Shown: piece by piece, positions 59,234-64,000 of the stretch | Numbering within the stretch: the first letter of the stretch is position 1 | Layout: every line of letters begins with the position of its first letter | Assembly (NCBI RefSeq): GCF_027947535.2 | Contig: NZ_JAAGKO020000018.1 | Location: 62,001 to 126,000, forward strand | DNA from: Streptantibioticus silvisoli | GTDB taxonomy: Bacteria > Actinomycetota > Actinomycetes > Streptomycetales > Streptomycetaceae | Reading direction: 5' to 3' | DNA length: 64,000 nt | Notes under the pieces: generated by a model | What the model was told of the DNA's origin: nothing | The model's database searches: none | Seen by the model: the letters and a program-made list of their open reading frames with translations, nothing else | Made by a program: the position numbers and the translations under genes

Positions 59234-60208
59234 ATGCTCCGATTCCTCGTCCGCCGGGTACTGGCCGCCGTCGTCATCCTCGTGCTGATCAGCGCGGTCA
59301 CCTACGTGCTGTTCTTCGCCCTGCCGATCGACCCGGCGCAGCTGTCGTGCGGCAAGTCCTGCACCCCGCAGAACATCGCGCTGATCCACCGCAACCTCGG
59401 CCTGGACAAGCCGGTTCCGGTGCAGTGGTGGGACTACGTCTCCGGCGTCTTCACCGGCCGGCACCTGCCGCTGGGCAACTGTCCCGCGCCGTGCCTGGGG
59501 CTGTCGTTCACCAACGACACGCCGATCTGGAGCACGCTGATGGACCGGTTCCCCACCACGCTGTCGCTGGGCGTCGGCGGCGCGGCGATCTTCCTGACCG
59601 TCGGAGTGGGCCTGGGCCTGCTGTCCGCCTGGCGGCAGGGCCGGCTGACCGACCGGATCGCCAGCGCGGTGTCGCTGCTGGGCCAGTCGGTGCAGATCTA
59701 CTTCATCGGACCGCTGGCCATCTTCCTGTTCGCCGACCGGCTGGGCTGGCTGGACGCCGGCCACGACCCGGACTGGAGCAGCGACCCGGTCGGCTCGCTC
59801 AGCGGGGTGATCCTGCCGTGCCTGGTGATGTCGGTGATCTTCTGGTCCAACTACAGCCGCCAGACCCGCTCGCTGATGATCGAGCAGCTGTCGGAGGAGC
59901 ACGTGCGCACCGCCCGGGCGAAGGGCATGGGCTCGGCGTACGTCTTCTTCCGGTACGCGCTGCGCGGTGCGATGGGTCCGATCATCACCATCTTCGGCAT
60001 CGACCTGGGGTCCATCCTGGGCGGCACGGTCATCACCGAGTCGACCTTCGGCCTGCACGGGCTGGGGCAGCTGGCGGTCAGCGCGGTGCTGGGCACCGAC
60101 CTGCCGATGGAGATGGGCGTCATGCTCTTCGGCGCCACCGCCATCGTGGCCTTCAACATCCTCATCGACGCCTGCTACGCGTTCATCGACCCGCGGATCC
60201 GGCTGTGA
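59234..60208 (+). CDS. Oligopeptide ABC transporter permease (OppB/DppB type), operon 2
   Basis: A 324-residue permease. It begins MLRFLVRRVLAAVVILVLIS, with DPAQLSCGKSCTPQNIALI and the loop NCPAPCLGLSF keeping the same two Cys pairs as its operon 1 paralogue. The EAA motif is EHVRTARAKGMGSAYVFFRYALRGA, and the end is CYAFIDPRIRL. AGGGGAGA lies 9 nt before the ATG. Confidence 0.93.
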   Translation: MLRFLVRRVLAAVVILVLISAVTYVLFFALPIDPAQLSCGKSCTPQNIALIHRNLGLDKPVPVQWWDYVSGVFTGRHLPLGNCPAPCLGLSFTNDTPIWSTLMDRFPTTLSLGVGGAAIFLTVGVGLGLLSAWRQGRLTDRIASAVSLLGQSVQIYFIGPLAIFLFADRLGWLDAGHDPDWSSDPVGSLSGVILPCLVMSVIFWSNYSRQTRSLMIEQLSEEHVRTARAKGMGSAYVFFRYALRGAMGPIITIFGIDLGSILGGTVITESTFGLHGLGQLAVSAVLGTDLPMEMGVMLFGATAIVAFNILIDACYAFIDPRIRL

Positions 60209-60257
60209 GCGCCGCCGCCGACCACCCACCGGCTCCGCACCCGAGGAGAGCCCGCAC

Positions 60258-61478
60258 GTGACCACCGTGACCACGCCGCAGCCCCGGCCGGAACCGCCCG
60301 CGCCGCGCGGCACGGGCGACCCCTTCCTGTCCGTGCGCGACCTGCGCGTCCGGTTCGCCACCGAGGACGGCGAGGTACGGGCCGTCGACGGGCTCTCCTT
60401 CGACCTCGAACGCGGCCGCACGCTGGGCATCGTCGGGGAGTCCGGCTCCGGCAAGTCGGTGACCAACCTGGCCGTCCTGGGGCTGCACGACCCGCGCGGC
60501 ACCACCGTCTCCGGCCGGGTCACCCTGGACGGCCAGGAGCTGCTGGGCGCTCCGCGCAAGCGGCTGGAGAAGCTGCGCGGCGCGAAGATGTCGATGATCT
60601 TCCAGGACTCGCTGACCGCGCTGTCGCCGTACTACACGGTGGGCCGGCAGATCGCCGAGCCGTACCGCAAGCACACCGGCGCGTCCCGCCACCGGGCGCG
60701 GCAGCGGGCGGTGGAGATGCTGGGCCGGGTCGGCATCCCGCAGCCGCAGCGCCGGGTGGACGACTTCCCGCACCAGTTCTCCGGCGGCATGCGGCAGCGG
60801 GCGATGATCGCGCTGGCGCTGGTGTGCGACCCGCAGCTGCTGATCGCCGACGAGCCGACGACCGCGCTGGACGTCACCGTGCAGGCGCAGATCCTCGACC
60901 TGCTCAAGGACCTCCAGCGGCAGACCGGCACCTCGATCGTCTTCGTCACCCACGACCTGGGCGTGGTGGCGGACGTCTGCGACGACGTGCTGGTGATGTA
61001 CGCCGGCCGCTGCGTGGAGACCGGCACGGTCCGCGACATCCTCAAGACCCCGGAACACCCTTACTCCTGGGGCCTGTTGAGTTCGATACCGCGGTTGAAG
61101 GCGCCGGTGGACGTCCCGTTGCGGCCGATCCCCGGCAGCCCGCCGAGCCTGCTGGACCCGCCGCCGGGCTGCCCGTTCCACCCGCGGTGCGCGTTCCGCG
61201 ACGAGGTGGCGGGCGACCGCTGCGCGACCGAGAGGCCGCAGCTGCTGCTCACCGGGGCCCGCGGTTCGGCCTGTCATCTGGACGGCGACCGCAAACGGGC
61301 GATCTTCGCCGACCGGATCCGGCCGGCGCTGGGCCGCAGGCCCGAGGCGGCGAGCCCCGCGGCGGCAGGCCCCGAAGGCCCGGACGCGGACCGGACCGCG
61401 GAGCCCGAGGCGGACCGGACCGTGGCGGACGAACCCGCGGCGGAGCCCGAGGCGGACCAGGGGGAAGGGAACCGATGA
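60258..61478 (+). CDS. Oligopeptide ABC transporter ATPase (OppD type) with acidic tail, operon 2
   Basis: A 406-residue ABC ATPase. Walker A is GESGSGKS (60-67), the signature FSGGMRQR, Walker [13 protein letters not shown], and the Oligo_HPY cysteines [14 protein letters not shown] and ACH are kept. Beyond the normal end it carries about 50 extra residues rich in Glu, Asp, Ala and Pro ([19 protein letters not shown]), absent from the operon 1 paralogue. GTG start with GAGGAGAG about 8 nt upstream. The stop overlaps the next start (ATGA). Confidence 0.93.
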   Translation: MTTVTTPQPRPEPPAPRGTGDPFLSVRDLRVRFATEDGEVRAVDGLSFDLERGRTLGIVGESGSGKSVTNLAVLGLHDPRGTTVSGRVTLDGQELLGAPRKRLEKLRGAKMSMIFQDSLTALSPYYTVGRQIAEPYRKHTGASRHRARQRAVEMLGRVGIPQPQRRVDDFPHQFSGGMRQRAMIALALVCDPQLLIADEPTTALDVTVQAQILDLLKDLQRQTGTSIVFVTHDLGVVADVCDDVLVMYAGRCVETGTVRDILKTPEHPYSWGLLSSIPRLKAPVDVPLRPIPGSPPSLLDPPPGCPFHPRCAFRDEVAGDRCATERPQLLLTGARGSACHLDGDRKRAIFADRIRPALGRRPEAASPAAAGPEGPDADRTAEPEADRTVADEPAAEPEADQGEGNR

Positions 61479-62581
61479 GCGGCATCGCGATGACGAAGGC
61501 CGCCCCGGCGGGGGAACCCCTGCTGGAGGCGGCGGGGCTGGCCAAGCACTTCCCGGTGCTGGACGGCTTCCTGTTCAAACGCCGGGTCGGCGCGGTCCAG
61601 GCGGTCGACGGGGTGGACTTCACCGTACACGCCGGCGAGTCGCTGGGCCTGGTCGGCGAGTCCGGCTGCGGCAAGTCCACCACCGGGCGGCTGGTGACCC
61701 GGCTGCTGGAGCCCACCGCCGGCCGGCTGACGTACCGCGGCCAGGACATCACGCACGCCACCCGCAAGCAGCTGGCGCCGGTGCGCACCGAGATCCAGAT
61801 GATCTTCCAGGACCCGTACGCCTCGCTCAACCCGCGCCGCACGGTCGGCGAGATCGTCTCCGGGCCGCTGGAGATCCAGGGGCTGCTCACCCCGGGCGCC
61901 CGGGAGCGGCGCACCCGGGAGCTGCTGGAGATCGTCGGCCTCAACCCCGAGCACTACAACCGCTTCCCGCACGAGTTCTCCGGCGGCCAGCGGCAGCGCG
62001 TCGGGGTGGCGCGGGCGCTGTCGCTGGAGCCGAAGCTGATCGTGGCCGACGAGCCGGTCTCCGCGCTGGACGTCTCCATCCAGGCCCAGGTGGTCAACCT
62101 GCTCCAGCGCCTCCAGCGGGAGATGGGCATCGCGTTCCTGTTCATCGCGCACGACCTGGCCGTCGTGCGGCACTTCTCGCAGCGCGTCGCGGTGATGTAC
62201 CTGGGGCGCATCATCGAGATCGGCGACCGCGACGCCATCTACGAGCACCCCCGGCACCCGTACACCCACGCGCTGCTGTCCGCGGTGCCGGAGGCCGACC
62301 CGGACGACGACGGGCGCGAACGCATCCGGCTGGCCGGTGACGTCCCCTCGCCGCTGAACCCGCCCTCCGGCTGCCGGTTCCGCACCCGGTGCTGGAAGGC
62401 GCAGGACAAGTGCGCCACCGACGAGCCGCCGCTGGTGCGGCTCGACGGGGACGCCGAAGGCCACCTGACCGCCTGCCACTTCCCCCAGGAGCCCACGGTG
62501 GCCGACCGTGGCCACGACGTGGTCCTGGACCCGGCGCTGGCGGCCCTGGAGGGCACCGAGCCGCCGCGCGAACCGGCGTAG
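61475..62581 (+). CDS. Oligopeptide ABC transporter ATPase (OppF type), operon 2
   Basis: A 368-residue ABC ATPase. Walker A is GESGCGKS (61-68), the signature FSGGQRQR, and Walker [14 protein letters not shown]-terminal cysteines CRFRTRC, DKC and ACHFP match the Fe-S site of the family. It is nearly collinear with the operon 1 OppF. It starts with ATG overlapping the OppD stop, after GGGGAAGGGA. It converges on the LLM gene with 14 nt between. Confidence 0.94.
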   Translation: MSGIAMTKAAPAGEPLLEAAGLAKHFPVLDGFLFKRRVGAVQAVDGVDFTVHAGESLGLVGESGCGKSTTGRLVTRLLEPTAGRLTYRGQDITHATRKQLAPVRTEIQMIFQDPYASLNPRRTVGEIVSGPLEIQGLLTPGARERRTRELLEIVGLNPEHYNRFPHEFSGGQRQRVGVARALSLEPKLIVADEPVSALDVSIQAQVVNLLQRLQREMGIAFLFIAHDLAVVRHFSQRVAVMYLGRIIEIGDRDAIYEHPRHPYTHALLSAVPEADPDDDGRERIRLAGDVPSPLNPPSGCRFRTRCWKAQDKCATDEPPLVRLDGDAEGHLTACHFPQEPTVADRGHDVVLDPALAALEGTEPPREPA

Positions 62582-62595
62582 CGGCCCGGCCCCGG

Positions 62596-63471
62596 TCAGC
62601 CGAGGTCGGCCAGCCGGGGTACCAGGTGTTCCACGACGCCGTTGGCGAACTCCACCGGGTGGCGGTCCGGGGAGACCTGGAGGGTACTGATGCCCAGGCG
62701 GGCGTAGGCGGCGGCCTCGGCGAGGAAGGCGTCGGGGTCGTCGAGGACGGGGGCGCCGTAGACGGCGGTCTTGGCGATCGCGTCGTAGTCGCGGCCCTCC
62801 GCCTCGCAGTGCCCGCGCAGCACGTCGAGCTTGTGGGCGACCTCGTCGGGGCCGGAGGCGAACAGGTTGCAGGCGTCGGCGTAGCGGGCGACCAGCAGCA
62901 GCGTCTTCTTCTCGCCGGCGCCGCCGATCATGATGGACGGGCGGGGGCGGGTCAGCGGCGCGGGGACGCAGAGGGTCTCGGCGAGCTGGTAGTGGGTGCC
63001 GTCGAAGGGCCCGTTGTCGTCGCTCCACATCTGCAGGCAGATCCGCAGGGTCTCCTCCAGACGTTCGAAACGCTCGCCCATCGGGACCACCGGGACGCCC
63101 AGGCCGCGCTGTTCACGTTCGTACCAGGACGCGCCGACGCCCAGCACCGCGCGGCCGCCGGAGAGCACGTCGAGCGAGGTGACGATCTTGGCCAGCAGGC
63201 CCGGGTGGCGGTACATGACCCCGGTGACCAGCATGCCGAGGGTGACGCGCTCGGTGACGGCGGCCAGGTAGCCCAGGGCGGTGTAGCCCTCCAGCATGGG
63301 CTCCTCGGCGGTGCTCATGCCGGGGCGTTCCATCTGGAAGTAGTGGTCCATCACCGTCAGCGCCGAGATGCCGCCCTGGTCGGCGACGCGGGCGGTCTCG
63401 GCGAGGGTGGCGGCGATCCGGGCGGGATCGGCCGGGGTGGAGTAGTTCCAGTAGTGCAGGCCGAGCTTCAA
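62596..63471 (-). CDS. F420-dependent LLM-class oxidoreductase
   Basis: A 291-residue luciferase-like TIM-barrel oxidoreductase of the F420 branch. It begins MKLGLHYWNYSTPADPARIAA and contains VMDHYFQM, LGMLVTGVMYRHPGLLAKIV, and VLGVGASWYEREQRGLGVP, typical of TIGR03560-like F420 enzymes. Cofactor use is inferred; the substrate is unknown. The start is TTG at 63471, with GGAGG about 8 nt upstream. It lies 66 nt downstream of the oligopeptide ATPase gene on the same strand, so the two may share a transcript. Confidence 0.87.
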   Translation of the reverse strand: MKLGLHYWNYSTPADPARIAATLAETARVADQGGISALTVMDHYFQMERPGMSTAEEPMLEGYTALGYLAAVTERVTLGMLVTGVMYRHPGLLAKIVTSLDVLSGGRAVLGVGASWYEREQRGLGVPVVPMGERFERLEETLRICLQMWSDDNGPFDGTHYQLAETLCVPAPLTRPRPSIMIGGAGEKKTLLLVARYADACNLFASGPDEVAHKLDVLRGHCEAEGRDYDAIAKTAVYGAPVLDDPDAFLAEAAAYARLGISTLQVSPDRHPVEFANGVVEHLVPRLADLG

Positions 63472-63537
63472 CGTGGGTCCTCCGCTTGCGTGAGGTGTCG
63501 GTTCGCCTTCGCCGTCAGCCTAGTTGGCCCGACCCGG

Positions 63538-64000
63538 TCATGTGGAGGAGGCTCCGTTTCCCTCGCCGGTGCCGCGCTCGGCGGCGAACAGGCAGGCGCT
63601 GGGGTGCCCGGCCGGCGTCGAGCGGTCGCGGAACGGTTCGGGGACGGTGAGCAGCGGCTCCTCGCGCGCGCAGCGGTCACGCGCCTTGAAGCACCGGGTG
63701 CGGAAGCGGCAGCCGGACGGGACGGCGGCCGGGGAGGGCACGTCGCCGGTGAGGATGATCCGGTCGCGGTCGGCGCGGGCGGCCGGGTCGGGCACCGGTA
63801 CGGCCGACAGCAGGGCCTGGGTGTAGGGGTGGGTGGCGTGCTCGTAGATCTCGCGGTCGTCGCCGAGTTCCACGACGCGGCCCAGGTACATCACCGCGAC
63901 CCGGTCGGAGATGTGCCGTACGACGGACAGGTCGTGGGCGATGAAGAGGTAGGCCAGCCCGAACTCGGCCTGGAGGCGTTCCATCAGGTTGATGACCTGG
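63538..64000 (-). CDS. Oligopeptide ABC transporter ATPase (OppF type), C-terminal part
   Basis: The last 153 codons of an ABC ATPase that continues past the right edge. The visible frame starts QVINLMERLQAEFGLAYLFIAHDLSVVRHISDRV, so the Walker A, signature and Walker B motifs lie outside the window; the switch His (FIAHDL) is present. The Oligo_HPY domain has CRFRTRCFKARDRC and a final CLFAAE cysteine. It is the downstream end of a third oligopeptide transporter set, on the opposite strand to the other two. Confidence 0.92.
   Translation of the reverse strand, partial: QVINLMERLQAEFGLAYLFIAHDLSVVRHISDRVAVMYLGRVVELGDDREIYEHATHPYTQALLSAVPVPDPAARADRDRIILTGDVPSPAAVPSGCRFRTRCFKARDRCAREEPLLTVPEPFRDRSTPAGHPSACLFAAERGTGEGNGASST

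Noticed and set aside
1-64000. Mobile elements, integrases, attachment sites or prophage genes
   Set aside because: No transposase, integrase, tRNA-flanking repeat or phage structural gene was seen; composition is uniform.

Overview
The window is about 72-75% G+C throughout. Start codons are often GTG or TTG, and the gene set is typical of a filamentous actinomycete of the Streptomycetaceae: mycothiol biosynthesis (mshB), a 7Fe ferredoxin, DUF3107 and DUF3117 proteins, a DivIVA-domain protein, a FolP2-like protein, and tandem BldK-type oligopeptide permeases. It looks like core chromosome, with no insertion sequence, phage gene, tRNA, rRNA, integrase or CRISPR array. Nearly all function calls rest on recognised motifs and remembered family resemblance; no database search was possible.

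Layout. 0-3.7 kb: start of a glycosyltransferase gene, alpha/beta hydrolase, small acidic protein, TetR regulator, DUF3107, small membrane protein. 3.9-8.4 kb: ferritin-like protein, DEAD-box RNA helicase with an Arg-rich tail, second alpha/beta hydrolase, 52-aa protein. 8.5-12.2 kb: MarC-family, PHP-domain, zinc-ribbon and suppressor-of-fused-domain proteins. 12.2-18.6 kb: a metal/Mg region with CorA behind a long structured leader, an EamA transporter, a flavin-reductase-fold protein, an MgtE-like regulatory protein without a channel, DUF1003, and the Fe-S scaffold ATPase Mrp. 18.7-23.6 kb: an envelope-stress block read leftwards, sigma factor > zinc anti-sigma > HtrA-like protease > TatB. 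23.8-28.5 kb: O-methyltransferase, DUF3117, enoyl-CoA hydratase, tag, DivIVA-like, and a shrunken dihydropteroate synthase homologue. 28.5-34.9 kb: LOG-family protein, dapE, lysozyme-like secreted protein, small secreted protein, dapC, ferredoxin. 35-41.5 kb: GNAT, SirB1-like protein, then one operon of ABC exporter plus NarL-type two-component system. 42-49 kb: YoaR-like cell-wall protein, mshB operon, 64-aa membrane protein, S9 peptidase. 49.5-62.6 kb: two complete tandem oligopeptide ABC operons with the same gene order (permease, binding lipoprotein, permease, ATPase, ATPase). 62.6-64 kb: F420-type LLM oxidoreductase and the end of a third oligopeptide ATPase on the other strand.

Recurring themes. 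(1) Eleven genes have a TANNNT hexamer 6-7 nt before the start codon, which predicts leaderless mRNAs. (2) At least eight gene-free stretches and one gene carry private short tandem repeats, each with its own unit; these generate long false open frames. (3) Several proteins carry long low-complexity tails or inserts (S9 peptidase, SirB1-like, GNAT, YoaR-like, DEAD helicase). (4) Both oligopeptide operons have a strong stem-loop just after the binding-protein gene.

The observations I rate highest are the degenerate dihydropteroate synthase, the channel-less MgtE/DUF1003 pair beside CorA and its structured leader, the cluster of three peptide permeases, the predicted ATT start of the methyltransferase, and the leaderless promoter set.
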